Shown: in pieces, positions 33,082 through 43,989 of the stretch
Layout: every line of letters begins with the position of its first letter
How positions within the stretch are numbered: the stretch's first letter is position 1
Assembly: GCF_030269925.1 (NCBI RefSeq)
Contig: NC_085121.1
Span: 14,587,501-14,651,500 of the forward strand
Origin: Bombyx mori
Lineage: Eukaryota > Arthropoda > Insecta > Lepidoptera > Bombycidae
Direction: 5' to 3'
Length of the DNA: 64,000 nucleotides
Notes under the pieces: generated by a model
What the model saw: the letters and a program-made list of their open reading frames with translations, nothing else
Database searches by the model: none
Told to the model about the DNA's origin: nothing
Translations under genes and position numbers: made by a program

Positions 33082-33536
33082 TCTTATACCTTTAAACGAG
33101 CAATTCTTGTATATATATAATCTGAATCTCGGAAACGGCTCCAAAGATTTTCATAAAATTTATTATACAGGGGATTTCGGGGGCGATAAATCGATCTAGC
33201 TACGATTTATTTTCAGAAAATGTTGTTTTTTATTTATTTATTTATTTATTTATTTATTTGGGAAACAAACAGTACAATACAAAACATACAATATTTAAAA
33301 AAAAAATTAGCTAAAACAATAACCAAATATGTTTCCACAATCAAAATCACATATAAGTAGACAGTGAACAAGAAGAACAAGAAGAATTTATTCGTGTTTT
33401 CAATAATCAAATCTTCCCGACATTTATTGGCGAATAATAATACTATTTTACTTAACTGAGGGCAACTAACCGCTTTATAGAAACAACAAGATGGCGTTAT
33501 CAAAAAAAAACCGAACAAAGCTCGGTCATCATCTAG
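33082..33536 (+). mobile_element. Helitron with nested LINE tail
   Basis: Starts TCTTATACCTTTAAACGAGC and ends with hairpin CCGAACAAAGCTCGG plus CTAG at 33533-33536, flanked by A and T. A reversed LINE 3' end with (TTTA)n tail (about 33230-33380) is inserted inside it. Confidence 0.75.
33230..33259. repeat. (TTTA)n microsatellite
   Basis: About seven TTTA units forming the tail of the minus-strand LINE fragment nested in the Helitron. Confidence 0.8.
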
Positions 33537-34186
33537 TATCTATTATACATACAACTGTCTTCTATACTTACAACTAAATAACATGCTGTGTAATCATATT
33601 TATAAATTTTGTGGGCATAGTAAAGATTATATTTATACCTACTTTTAATTTAAATTGGTACCTGATCTATGCTTTGCGGACTTTTACTGGTCGTCATGAC
33701 TGAAACTATATCAATAATGGTTCGATTTATTTTGTTTGGTTCTTAAAATGGTTGGCAGCGTTACTCAGAACTTAATGACTAGCTGCAGAAAAGTCTAGAA
33801 ATATTTATAGACAAAAACAGACGGTAGTTTGCACGATATTCAAATGTCATCGCACACCAGTCGTACACGACCACAAAAGCTGTAAAGTATTTGAAACTTC
33901 GAAAATAATATAATACTAGTGGTCCCGCAGTAGTCGAAATTCGACTATAATTAATTGAAATTATACGTTTGGACATTATGATGGTTCTATTGTCAAAGAC
34001 TACTATACTTCTATAGTCACAGATTTAGCCATGACTACACTAAAGGCGAATATTAATAAAGATAAACAATATCAACCAATTCTCAATTTGACCACAGACT
34101 TTAAGCAATAACAAAAGTTTGACAATAACAAAGAGTCTATGTGTGTGTGTCAAATACATGGTAGTGTGTGTAATGTTTTATTTATT

Positions 34187-34563
34187 GGAGTTTACTCCTT
34201 TAGAATCGATTTACATATATAGGCCCGGGGTATGAAAATTATGGGGACCAAAATCGTACTAGCATGTCACACGAAATGCGTTATGCGCCTGATTGGCTCC
34301 TGATTGCGTGATGCGTGCGCGCGCCAATCAGGAGCCAACGCGCGGCCGCGTTATCGCAGGTGACGCCGGGCTGCTGCGCCGGCAGTCCGCCACAAAGCCT
34401 CGTACTGATCGCGCGTTTCTCTCATTATTGTATTTTCATATATTTGTTAGTCGTTTGTTTTGTGTCTCGTTAATTTGTTAATAATCTGTAGTGTATCGTG
34501 TTGTCGTAATATAGAACTATTTCTCGTATTGTTTCGTTTAATTTTTTATATCCAGTAAACTCC
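34187..34563. mobile_element. TIR-bordered GC-rich insert with CCAAT hairpin
   Basis: GGAGTTTACT at the left and AGTAAACTCC at the right are exact inverted repeats. The interior is CpG-rich, unlike its surroundings. Two perfect 14-bp arms (34293-34306 and 34325-34338) carry ATTGG and CCAAT. It could be a MITE or part of an LTR; the TGTGTGTGTC/GACACACACA pair further out (about 34139 and 34588) is an alternative border. Confidence 0.5.
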
Positions 34564-34708
34564 AGTCGTGCGTCGGAGCGGACACACACACTTTTTTAGT
34601 TAAATGTGTTTTTAATGCAAAATTTAAAAAAAAAATTAGCATTCTGCACTTCTTCTGTATATTCTCTATAAGTGTAGGAAATTTCATACTAATCTAGTGG
34701 TAGGACCT

Positions 34709-34969
34709 TTACTGGTGGTAGGACCTCTTGGGAGTCCGCACGGGTAGGTACCACCACCCCCCGCCTATTTCCGCCGTGAAGCAGCAATGCGTTTCGGTTC
34801 GAAGGATGGAGTAGCCGTTGTAACTATACTCGAGACCTTAGAACTTGTATCTCGAGATGGGTGGCGCATTTACGTTATAGATGTCTATGGGCTCCAGTAA
34901 TCACTTAACACCAGGTGGGCTGTGAGCTCGTCCATCCATTTAAGCAATAAAAAAAAATTAAAAAAAAAA
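34709..34969 (+). mobile_element. Bm1 SINE body in Helitron
   Basis: The complete Bm1 body and A-rich tail; the tRNA-like head is missing. It splits the Helitron between ATTTCATAC and CGTCCGCGC. Confidence 0.85.
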
Positions 34970-35039
34970 CCGTCCGCGCAATTTTCGTAAAAAGGGGTAC
35001 AAAGTTTTTGCTTCACGTATTAATATATAGATAATGACA

Positions 35040-35460
35040 AGGCAATAACAAAAGCAAGATTAAACCGTAGTGAAAATAGTGATTGCGTGTACACACTTTG
35101 CCGTATCATCAAAATGCATATCGCAATCTCTAAGCATTGTACTACTTACTGCCTTCAAATAAATCACACTCATCCCGCACTTCACACACCAATCTACACA
35201 AATTGCCAATAAACATCATATTGAGAGGTGAAAAGCTATTTGGTTTAAGCTACATTTTTGCAACTGTACAGGAGCTCCATTTAAAAATTGGAAAAATATC
35301 GTAAAAGTAAAAAAAAAACTTGTTTAGCTATTCGAATGGAATAATCTTAATTGAAATTCAATTAAAAACATAGAACTGCTGATGCTGATACCAAATAAAG
35401 ATCTCTTTTATCTTTATTAACAATCTTAATTCATATTTAGGTACATTCTATTAATTAAAA
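35040..35460. other. AT-rich DNA, nothing recognised
   Basis: No reading frame or repeat recognised, apart from the short 3' UTR of the adjacent minus-strand LINE near 35400-35465. Confidence 0.4.
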
Positions 35461-35465
35461 ATTTC

Positions 35466-35648
35466 TAAGCATTAGACATCGGTAAAGATTGTTTGTCTTT
35501 CGCATAAGCCTCCTCCAAATCCTGCCATAAGTCTTGGTCGTGGCATTTCCTCTTCCACATAGAGCCTGCAAATGCCTTTATATCGTCCACCCACCTTTGG
35601 TACGGTCGTCCTTTCAATCTTTTCCCCTCTCGATGGTACCACTCAGTT
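35466..35648 (-). pseudogene. RTE-like LINE ORF2 C-terminus
   Basis: An uninterrupted minus-strand reading of 60 codons ending at TAG (35466): TEWYHREGKRLKGRPYQRW, then VDDIKAFAGSMWKR and WQDLEEAYAKDKQSLP. It parallels the end of 42952-43326. The rest of the element is replaced by a Bm1. Confidence 0.8.
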
Positions 35649-35953
35649 TTTTTTAATTTTTTTTATTGCTTAGATGGGTGGACGAGCTCACAGCCCACCT
35701 GATGTTAAGTGGTTACTGGAGCCCATAGACATCTACAACGTAGATGCGCCACCCACCTTGAGATACAAGTTCTAAAGTCTCAGTATAGTTACAACGGCTA
35801 CCCCACCCTTCAAACCGAAACGCATGAACATGAACATTTGTTGAGTACATATTTCATTAGAAAAATTGGTACCCGCCTGCGGGATTCGAACACCGGTGCA
35901 TCGCTTCAACACGAATGTACCGGACGTCTTATCCTTTAGGCCACGACGACTTA
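35646..35953 (-). mobile_element. Bm1 SINE with head, internally deleted
   Basis: A T-run, the 3' half of the body to AACCGAAACGCAT, then a jump to the linker GAACATTTGTTGAGTAC and the tRNA-like head ending GGCCACGACGAC. The middle of the body is missing, but both ends are present. Confidence 0.85.
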
Positions 35954-36062
35954 AACTCAGTTACTAATTTAGCCCATACCTACCAAATAAAACGCACCTT
36001 TAATTACAAATAAAAATAAATGTCACGTGTTAAGCGGATTGTCTCGCCTTTCACCCCTCGAT

Positions 36063-36146
36063 TTTTTTTATTGCCCTTGTAGGCAGACGAGCGTACGGCC
36101 CACCTAATGGTGAGTGGTTACCGTCGCCCATGGACTTCAGCAATCA
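36063..36146 (-). mobile_element. LINE 3' UTR fragment
   Basis: Reverse of the tail seen at 31500-31575: T-run, ATTGCCCTTGTAGGCAGACG, through CCATGGACTTCAGCAAT. Confidence 0.7.
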
Positions 36147-36454
36147 AAATATGTATGTGTTTGATACAAATTCGTCACTTGCACTGCTATGTTTGTCATT
36201 CCGGTTAATAAGTTTCAAAAAGAAATACACGCCTATTGATTCGGTACCAACGTGACCCATAAATAATATTAGAACAACAATAGATGAACTATCCCGGCCG
36301 ACAACACCTGTAATAAATTATTTAACTCGAAAGCCACTGGTAGAAACCACAGTTTAGTTTATGGAACGATTAGATTTGACCCTAGTGCGTGCAATACAAA
36401 TATACAAAATTAATTCAAGCCAATTATTGATTGAATACCTTTTTTATGCTAACC

Positions 36455-36713
36455 CGCAAAATTATAATTTGCGTAATTACTGGTGGTAGGACCTCTTGTG
36501 AGTCCGCACGTGTAGGTACCACCACTCTGCCTATTTCTGTCTTCCGTGAAGCAGTAATGCGTTTCGGCTTGAAGGGTGGGGCAGCCGTTGTAACTATACT
36601 GAGACCTTAGAACTTATATCTCAAGGTGGGTAGCGCATTTGCGTTCTAAATGTCTATAGGCTCTAGTAACCACTTAACACCAGGTGGGCTGTGAGCTCGT
36701 CCACCCGTAAAAA
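36455..36713 (+). mobile_element. Bm1 SINE body
   Basis: From the linker AAAATTATAATTTGCG through to GAGCTCGTCCACCC. The tail is truncated. Confidence 0.85.
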
Positions 36714-37041
36714 GGCGACGTTGAATTTCGTTGATTTTGTTTCTCGCTTTACTTTAAAATTTACCATTCCTCAAAGTGCTTGTGCGTTTTTGTAAATTGC
36801 TAATAATTTTTGTTTTTAAATTACATAAAAGACTTCTTCTTAATTCGTATTACGATACCCCCCCCCAATTCTCCACAATCAAGGCCATTCCGCTGCACTT
36901 AAAGTCCCTTATATGAATTCCATTAAGATCTTGTTTTGATCTGTAAAATCTCAAAAGAATTATTTTTGCACTTATCATTATAATAATAAAAAAATACAGG
37001 GCATAACCCTCTAATACCAGCTTAGGTAGGAAAAAAAGTTC

Positions 37042-37300
37042 CAGGTTTATTTTTATTTTTTTCTATTGCTTAGATGTGTAGACGATCTCACAGTCCACCT
37101 GGTGTTAAGTGGTTACTAGAGTCCATAGACATCTACAACGTAAATGCGCCACACACCTTGAGATATAGTTCTCAGTCTCAGTATAGTCACAACGGCTGCC
37201 CCACCCTTCAAACCGAAACGCATTACTGCTTCACGGCAGAAATAGGCGGGGCGGTGGTACCCACCCGAGCGGACTCACAAGAGGTCCTACCACCAGGTAG
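37042..37300 (-). mobile_element. Bm1 SINE body
   Basis: T-rich tail and complete body in reverse to CCTACCACCAGGTAG. The head is missing. Confidence 0.85.
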
Positions 37301-38394
37301 CATTGTATTTTAACATTTCGAAAATGTTTGAGGTTTCAATTACATAATCGGCTTCCACAATATAATTCCGTCATTTTAGTCACTACCTCAGGCAAATAAG
37401 TGATTCCACTGTTTAAAATGCACTGTGTACAAACCCAAGGTTCAAACTATAATTCATACATAAGTACAAATCGCAACAACGGTAGGTTCGGATCGTCCCG
37501 AAAGGGCTGGACTAAGCCGTGTTTTAATGAAGCCCATAACCTTCAAAGATTCCAATTATATTCGTCATGACCGAGGATTTTGTATTAGCTTACCAACCTG
37601 TGTAAACTATACATTAGCTTTTCACAAATGGGCCCGATAAAAATGCTCTTTTAAATTACATACTTCATCACTTAAACTTCCTATAATAATTTTATTTTGA
37701 AATCACCCTGTGTCCAATAATAGGAATAGTCATGTACCCTCTTTATTACTTTTTAATGTGGGTGAATAAGCTTTTGAAACACTTCTTATAAAATCATTAC
37801 TAGTTACTGGAGCCCATGGACATCTGAACGTGAATTTCACCACCTCTATAAAACACGAAATCTCCATTGATCAATTTAATTAGTGTTTTAATATGGATAT
37901 AATATATTTCGGACAGCAGTGAATCCGTAATATTAATACACTGAAATAAAATAATATTACAATAATCGGTTAAAACTGTCCACAATGATCACGAATCGAC
38001 TTGTTACCCTCTCAGATCGAAGACATCGCGCTCAGGGGTGTGGAAGTTCTTGAAATATTTCATGCATTTCAAATTTTAGATTTACTTCAGAAGTATTGGA
38101 ATAAATGCGATTCTCTCCAGTTCGGATTGTATTCTAAGAATAAAATATACATTTTTCTGTATACAGTGTGGTTTAATATAACTTCAGCTGTTTTTAAGTT
38201 CTGACTGGTGTTAGCGCTCACTTATTATAAGTCGATAGGGGTTGGTATTACAATCGAGACTTCGAGCTTGCCTTTGTGGGCTCCGATAGCTAAATTGATA
38301 AAAAGTGGATCATTAACTTGTCCATAATTTTACATGAGCAAAAGCATTTAGAGAAATATTTTTAAAATCATAGTTCTCATATTATTGTCTATAC
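37301..38394. other. Mostly unrecognised AT-rich DNA
   Basis: Contains a small Bm1 fragment (minus, about 37800-37850). A plus-strand frame (38001-38204) preceded by a CTCTCAG acceptor-like string could be an exon relic, but no homology is recognised. Confidence 0.4.
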
Positions 38395-39232
38395 AAGATC
38401 TCAGTTTACAGTACTAAGGTCTCAGCTTTTACAGTACAGCGACTGCTCCACCCTTCAAACCGAAACGCATTACTGCTTCACGGCAGATATGAGCAAGGAG
38501 GTGATACCTACCCGTGCGACTCGCAAGACGTCCTACCACCAGTAATTACGTAAATTATAATAATTTTTGCGGCTTTGATTTTCTATTACACGATGTTACT
38601 CCTTCACCGCGGAAGGCAATCGCGTCATGATAATCGCCTTATCGCTGCCGCCGCTGACTACTCCCCGAATCCTGATCATGCAGGATCCAGTCACTGTCGA
38701 CTCCCTAGACACGTCCTTACGGATCCATCAGATCCAATACCCTTTGCATTAGACGTCTTCAGCTCTAACACTAGGAGGCTTAGAAACCCCGGTAACCGTA
38801 CTCTTCGACTTCCACAAAGAGGTCGACGTGCAACCTAACCCATGCATGAGCCCGCTGAGTTTCTCACCGGATCTACTCAGTGGGTCGCGATTCCGATCCG
38901 GTAGTAGATTCATTCGCGAAGCAATTGCTCTTGAGTTGTTAGGTCTCCTTCGGAAGCGCTCGGACAGTTGTTAGCAAATCCCACCGCTCCTGACTGAGCC
39001 TTTGCTCGCCCACCTGTCCTGGTGAAACTGGAAAGGCCTCCGGGCTAACAGTAATATTTCAATCATAAAAAGAATCAAAAAACAAAACAAAAAAAAGTAA
39101 GGCAATTGTGATAATTTGTTAAGTACGTATTTCATTACAAATAAATATTGGTATCCGCCAGCGAGCTTCGAACACCGTTGCATCGCTTGATACGAATGCT
39201 CGGAGCGCCTTATCCATAAGGCCACTACGTTC
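38395..39232 (-). mobile_element. Bm1 SINE split by a Jockey-clade LINE
   Basis: Bm1 body and linker in reverse (38395-38627) and the tRNA-like head in reverse (about 39112-39232) are the two parts of one element. Between them sits a LINE 3' end on the plus strand. AAGGCAATCGCG before and AAGGCAATTGTG after the LINE are diverged copies of the target duplication. Confidence 0.75.
38628..39100 (+). mobile_element. Jockey-clade LINE 3' end nested in Bm1
   Basis: Carries the ORF C-terminus (ADYSPNPDHAGSSH, RHVLTDPSDPIPFALD), the 3' UTR with CACCTGTCCTGGTGAAACTGG and an A-rich tail. Same family as 9815-10771. Confidence 0.8.
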
Positions 39233-39839
39233 ATTCGTTCTTATGAAAATACAGGAATTGTAACATTCATTTCTCAACAAACTTTTGAAGTCTTAAAGAA
39301 AACAAAAGCCAGTTTTCATTATTCGCGTTCAAGTTTTCGGTTTTAGTCCCCCAAAACGCATCAGGGTGTTCAATCTAGGCACAACGACGCCTGCAGTACA
39401 CAAAGCTAGTTTAAGCTAGTTTAGCTAGTTTAGAAATTCGATTACCTATTCGGGTCGTACGTGCCGTGCACCGCAACACAGTGCAGGGGCCATTATTATC
39501 CGATCAACATGTTACCGGGACCTATTTTGGGTGTATCGTGTTTGCGGTGAACCTATTATACGGGCCGGTAGTTTGGTTTAATTTTGTGTGAATGTATTTT
39601 TTTTATTTCTATGTAAACAATCTCGAAATTTCAGTCAATAATAATAATAAGTGAAAACAAATCGCGTAAGGTCTTTCGGCTCCAATTTAGGGTTCCCTGT
39701 GTTATGGTTAGCAGAGACGGCTAAACATATTTATGTGTTTAAATATATACGTATACAGATAATAAGAACTCAGACAAAAAGCAAACAAATCTGTTCATCA
39801 CACAATGTTTGTCTGATGTAGGAATCGATCCCAACTTGC

Positions 39840-40450
39840 ATAAGGCCCGTCATGAGGTGTTCGCTCACGCGGCCCGCACACAGATAGACACCCTCCAAAT
39901 CCCGCTTTTGCAAATTATCCGTCGGAACTACATGGTTCGTGAGGAACGTTGACCTAAACGATCACCTGGGCCTTGAATCGATCCGAAAATATATGAAGTC
40001 AGCGTCGGAACGGTACTTCAATAAGGCTATGCGTCATAAAAACCGCCTTATCGTTGCCGCCGCTGACTACTTCCCGAATCCTGATTACGTAGGAGCCAGT
40101 CACCGTCGATGCCCTAGACACGTCCTTAAGGATCCATCAGGTTCAATAACTTTTGCATTAGACGCCTTCAGCTCTAACACTAGGAGCAGGCTTAGGGACC
40201 CCGGTAGCCGTGCCACCTAACCCATACATCAGTCCGCTAAGTTTCTCAGCGGATCTTCTCAGCGTGTCGTGATTCCGATCTAGTAGTAGATGCATTCGCG
40301 AAGCAACTGCTCTTGAGTTGTTAGGTCTCCTTCGAAGGAGCTTGGGCAGCTGTTAGCAAATCCCATCCCTCCTGGCTGAGCCTTTGTTCGCCCACCTGTC
40401 CTGGTGAAACTGGAAAGGCCTCAGGGCCACAATTAATACTTCAAACATAA
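39840..40450 (+). mobile_element. Jockey-clade LINE 3' end
   Basis: Plus strand: VFAHAARTQIDTLQ (about 39858), then the frame 39939-40220 (NVDLNDHLGLESIRKYMKSA, a DYFPNPDYVGASH block), then the 3' UTR and A-run to 40450. Broken near 39900. Confidence 0.8.
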
Positions 40451-40455
40451 AAAAA

Positions 40456-41785
40456 CTCTCTCTTTATCAATCTCATAACTCAGTCCCTTCAGTGTTCGTA
40501 TCACCTGTACGCTGACGACCTACAGCTGTACTCGCAGGCTACTGTGCACTGTGTGTCTGAAGCGGTTCGCAGAGTGAATGGGGATCTGGAGGCTATATGC
40601 GATTGGTCTGGTAGGTTTGGTTTGACGGTCAATCCAACCAAATGTCAGGCGATTATTATTGGTAGTCCCCGTTTGTTGGGACGATTAGATTTTAGCTCAC
40701 TCCCACCCGTAACTTATAATGGAGCAATTATACCTCTGAGCCCATCAGTCAAAAACCTTGGACTGTATATGGATTCTAGACTTGACTGGGCGGTACAGGT
40801 GTTGAATGTTAGTCGAAAGGTTACTGGATCTCTGCGTGCCCTTTATCGGTTCAAGAACTTTCTCCCTTTCAAGATAAAGTTGATGCTTGTTCAAGCTTTA
40901 ATCCTGCCCATAATTGACTATGGCGATGTATGCTATCTTGACCTGAATGCAGACCTTTTGAACAAACTCGACCGCCTTCTCAACAACTGCATTCGTTTCA
41001 TTTTTAATCTTCGCAAGTATGACCACGTGTCTACTTACCGCTCCGAAATAAATTTTCTTCCTATACGCGAGCGCCGCAATCTACATGCTCTTACTGCGCT
41101 TCATTCTATACTAACATGCCCAACTCCTCCCTCCTATCTGACTCAGTACTTTAAATATTTACATTCTTCGCACGATAAGGACTTGCGTTCCTCTAATAAT
41201 TTACTCCTTCACTGTCCCACGCACAACTCTAGTTTGGTCCGTTCGTCTTTCGTAGTTCAATCTGTTCAACTTTGGAATTCACTTCCTCTTAATGTTAGGA
41301 TGATCACTGATCGCCTAACTTTCAAAATAAAGGTACGCCAACTTTTTCTGGAGAAACTTAAAAACTTAACAATTTGACCTGCAATTTGTGTTCTGTGCAA
41401 TATACTATTTTCTTGTACTATATATGTATGTATGTGTGGTTCTATTTCTTTGTTATATTTTTGTTTAAGTGTGTATATGAATATGTATGTGAATATATGA
41501 GTATATGATAGAGATTATATATAGATATATGTGTAAATTTTATATTATTATCATGATATAAAATTGTGTACGTTGTTTGTGTGATTATATATAAATATAT
41601 ATATATACCGTGTATGTGTTTGTATATTGTATAATGTAGTTTGGTTGTTTCACATTAAGTTATGCACCTACCACAGGATTCTCTACACCACCCTTGGTTG
41701 ACTGGTAGAGAATGCCTCAGGCATTAAGTCCGCCATTGTACTTATGTGCATTAAGTTGAATAAATAAATAAATAAAAAAAACCCA
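40456..41785 (+). mobile_element. CR1/L2-like LINE, 3' two-fifths, frame open
   Basis: The reading frame is already open at 40456 and contains the reverse transcriptase catalytic motif in YHLYADDLQLYSQA (from about 40507). It continues through the thumb (VNPTKCQAIIIG, KNLGLYMDSRLDW) to LWNSLPLNV and a stop at 41375. The 3' UTR ends with the ATTAAGTCCGCCATTG motif and an (AATA)n tail. The element is 5' truncated at the palm but has no internal stop over about 305 codons, so it inserted fairly recently. The clade assignment is by resemblance. Confidence 0.75.
40544..41377 (+). CDS. Reverse transcriptase C-terminal part of a truncated LINE
   Basis: A 277-codon frame from the first ATG, just downstream of the YADD motif. 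It covers the end of the palm, the thumb and the C-terminal connection domain of a non-LTR reverse transcriptase. Without the fingers and most of the palm it cannot polymerise. No host function is implied. Confidence 0.75.
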   Translation: MHCVSEAVRRVNGDLEAICDWSGRFGLTVNPTKCQAIIIGSPRLLGRLDFSSLPPVTYNGAIIPLSPSVKNLGLYMDSRLDWAVQVLNVSRKVTGSLRALYRFKNFLPFKIKLMLVQALILPIIDYGDVCYLDLNADLLNKLDRLLNNCIRFIFNLRKYDHVSTYRSEINFLPIRERRNLHALTALHSILTCPTPPSYLTQYFKYLHSSHDKDLRSSNNLLLHCPTHNSSLVRSSFVVQSVQLWNSLPLNVRMITDRLTFKIKVRQLFLEKLKNLTI

Positions 41786-41794
41786 CGACCCTCG

Positions 41795-41855
41795 GCGCAA
41801 CAATCACAGCCGCTAACTACTGCGTCAACGAGTCAGTCAATGCTTTAATGTTTTT
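41795..41855 (-). mobile_element. tRNA-SINE head fragment
   Basis: The reverse complement matches 8993-9055 (GTAGTTAGCGGC, GAGGGTCGTGGGTT). It is fused to the tail of the preceding LINE. Confidence 0.55.
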
Positions 41856-41879
41856 TTAATGAAAACATTAGGATCCGGT

Positions 41880-42893
41880 GTGTCTGTATATTAAAAAAAT
41901 TAAAATAAAAATAGTACTAAAGAAGAGTGATAGAAAATAAACAAGTGATTTTTAAGGTTATTTTATGTTTGTTTGTTCGCGCATGTGTAAGCAATATTGA
42001 ATCGATTTTAATGTAGTTTACACAAGTAGACAGAGTTTAGTTTATATAGAACAGAATATTTGGCTTTGTATCATTGAAATGTTTAATCATCATTGTATCA
42101 TAGAGAATCGCTTAATTCAAAAATAAAAAGTAAAGTAACTATATCCGCCTGTTCAATTTTATGCCCAAACCACCGGTTTTGATGAAATTCAATAACAAAA
42201 TAAGTATTTTGAAGCCTGGAAAATAATACAGACCTTATACCTTTCATCCCACTACGTACAAAACTAAGCTCCAAATCCAATCGATAGTCACTATTGTTAC
42301 CGGAAATACCACAAAACACTACTTTTTTAGTGCGAAAGCAACTACATGCCTAATTAACGTGCACTGGTCTTATTTATGTCACAAAATAATCATGCATATC
42401 GATTTGAATAAGGCAGTCATTATTTTCATGATTTTGTAATTTTAATTCGACCTCATAAATACGTCAAAGTCAAAGAGTATATTCATCTTGTTTGTATGGG
42501 CTTTTACGCTGAACACGGATCTCTCACAACGCTATTTCAAATGTATGTAGTGTAACTCCACGCAAATTAAGCTTCAGGCAGAAAGCTAATCTTTATACAT
42601 AAAAATCGATGTGTGTATGCTCTTTATAGGCTGGACCGATTTCAGGAAATGAACTCAGCTTAGAGTGTCATCTTGTGAAGTTTATTAATGATGGGCCTCA
42701 ATGTCAAATCGAAATCGAAGAATTAAGCCCCGTTTTTACTATTTTAGAAGTATAGAAAGTGAGGAATTACCGGTAATTAACTTAATCTATTGGTTACCTT
42801 TGTATTTTTTAACCAATGATGTAGACCAATGAATTCCAAAGTAAACATACTTTCAAATAGCATTTATCGTAATTTATATACAACTAGCGACCC
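41880..42893. other. AT-rich DNA, little recognised
   Basis: The segment 42594-42700 resembles a decayed Helitron end (GCTGGACCGATTTC). Otherwise no gene or repeat is recognised. Confidence 0.35.
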
Positions 42894-42951
42894 GCCCTCG
42901 CTTCGCTTCGCTTCGGAAACTGTAATTTATAATTGATTTCTCCACTATTTA

Positions 42952-43326
42952 ATGGATGTTATTATACAATTGAATATATGTCAGAATGGGATAGAGAGAA
43001 GTGTTTTGGGGGTAAGAAGAAAGGATAAAATAGAACTAAAAAAGATCAAAGGAGAGACTAAATTTGGAAAAGTTCAATCAATATGCAGAAAATTAAAATG
43101 GCGCTGGACGGGACATATTATTATGATGAGAGAAAAGAAAGAGAAATGGACCAGAATAATAACGGAATGGTTCCCTAGAGAAAACAGAAGAACTAGAGGA
43201 AGACAGCCAAAGCGATGGGAAGAGGACTTGAAGCAAGTAGCTGGGCCAGAATGGTTATGTACAGCAAAGGACAGAAGCAAATGGAAATCCTTAGAGGAGG
43301 CCTTTGTCGAAAGACAACCTGTTTAG
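42952..43326 (+). pseudogene. RTE-like LINE ORF2 C-terminus, open
   Basis: Plus-strand 124-codon frame: GIERSVLGVRRKDKIELKKI, KLKWRWTGHIIMM, TRGRQPKRWEEDLKQVAG, WKSLEEAFVERQPV and stop. The first few codons derive from the Helitron host, so the real element starts near 42967. It is the C-terminal region after the reverse transcriptase, followed by a 3' UTR with AATAAAGG and a (TTTA)n tail to about 43478. No internal stop. Confidence 0.8.
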
Positions 43327-43567
43327 AGGAGAGATAAGCCGAATGCCGAGATATGTTTTAGTATAAGTTAATTTTATTTATAGTTTTCTTACCTCTATTT
43401 TTAACATTTTATATTTAGTTAAATAAGTTAAACTCTAACAGCAATAAAGGCTTATTTATTTATTATTTATTTATTATACATATAAACCTTCCTCTTCAAT
43501 CACTCTATTTATTAAAAAAAACCGCATCAAAATCCATTACGTAGCTTTAAAGATTTAAGCATCTCGC

Positions 43568-43640
43568 CCACCTGTCCTGGTGAAACTGGAAAGGCCTCCG
43601 GGCCACCAGTAATCCTTCAATCATAAAAAAAAAAAAAAAA
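43568..43640 (+). mobile_element. Minimal Jockey LINE tail
   Basis: Only the last 55 bases of the 3' UTR (CGCCCACCTGTCCTGGTGAA onward) plus an A-run, flanked by AAGCAT. It is an extreme 5' truncation. Confidence 0.8.
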
Positions 43641-43837
43641 TAAGCATACATAGGGACAGACAGATATAGGGACAGAGAAAGTGGCTTTGTTTGATACTAT
43701 GTAATGATGAAACTCTTAAATGTCTGATATATTTCCATTATATTTATTACTATCGTTTCCCATTCAAAGGCAAAACAAGTTCGCTCTATAAAGATTTACA
43801 CACCACGCGTGAATCGCAACTAAATGTAAACGAATGG

Positions 43838-43981
43838 TCAAATAAACAGGAGTCGTTTCGACGAGAATAAAAATATTTTTATTTGGACATCGGCCTCAAT
43901 AAGTACTTCTAATGGTCTATTACTGTCTTCGGGTGGGACAAGGGTCTTCGATGGAGACGCGGTTCCATTGCCGGCGTAATT
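43838..43981 (-). CDS. Possible terminal exon of an unknown gene
   Basis: Minus strand: an acceptor-like TTTTTTTGTTGTTTAG precedes AAT at 43981. The frame runs 47 codons (NYAGNGTASPSKTLVPPEDS onward) to TGA at 43838, with AATAAA-like sequence inside the exon near 43872. Two other frames end earlier, leaving a typical distance to that signal. No family is recognised. It may be chance. Confidence 0.2.
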   Translation of the reverse strand, partial: NYAGNGTASPSKTLVPPEDSNRPLEVLIEADVQIKIFLFSSKRLLFI

Positions 43982-43989
43982 CTAAACAA

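Larger units (their letters stand above)
33916..35031 (-). mobile_element. Helitron with two nested insertions
   Basis: Read on the minus strand it starts TCTATATATTAATACG at 35031 and ends with CTAG at 33916, with a short hairpin (GTCGAAATTCGAC region) before the end. Host A (33915) and T (35032) flank it. Inside are a Bm1 (34709-34969) and a terminal-inverted-repeat element (34187-34563). Confidence 0.8.
42894..43707 (-). mobile_element. Helitron hosting two LINE insertions
   Basis: Minus-strand Helitron: TC start at 43707, CTAG end at 42894, with host A (42893) and T (43708) beside it. The RTE-like LINE at 42967-43478 is flanked by TTATTATAC repeats. The 75-bp Jockey tail at 43568-43640 is flanked by AAGCAT. 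Removing both leaves a continuous Helitron. Confidence 0.8.
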
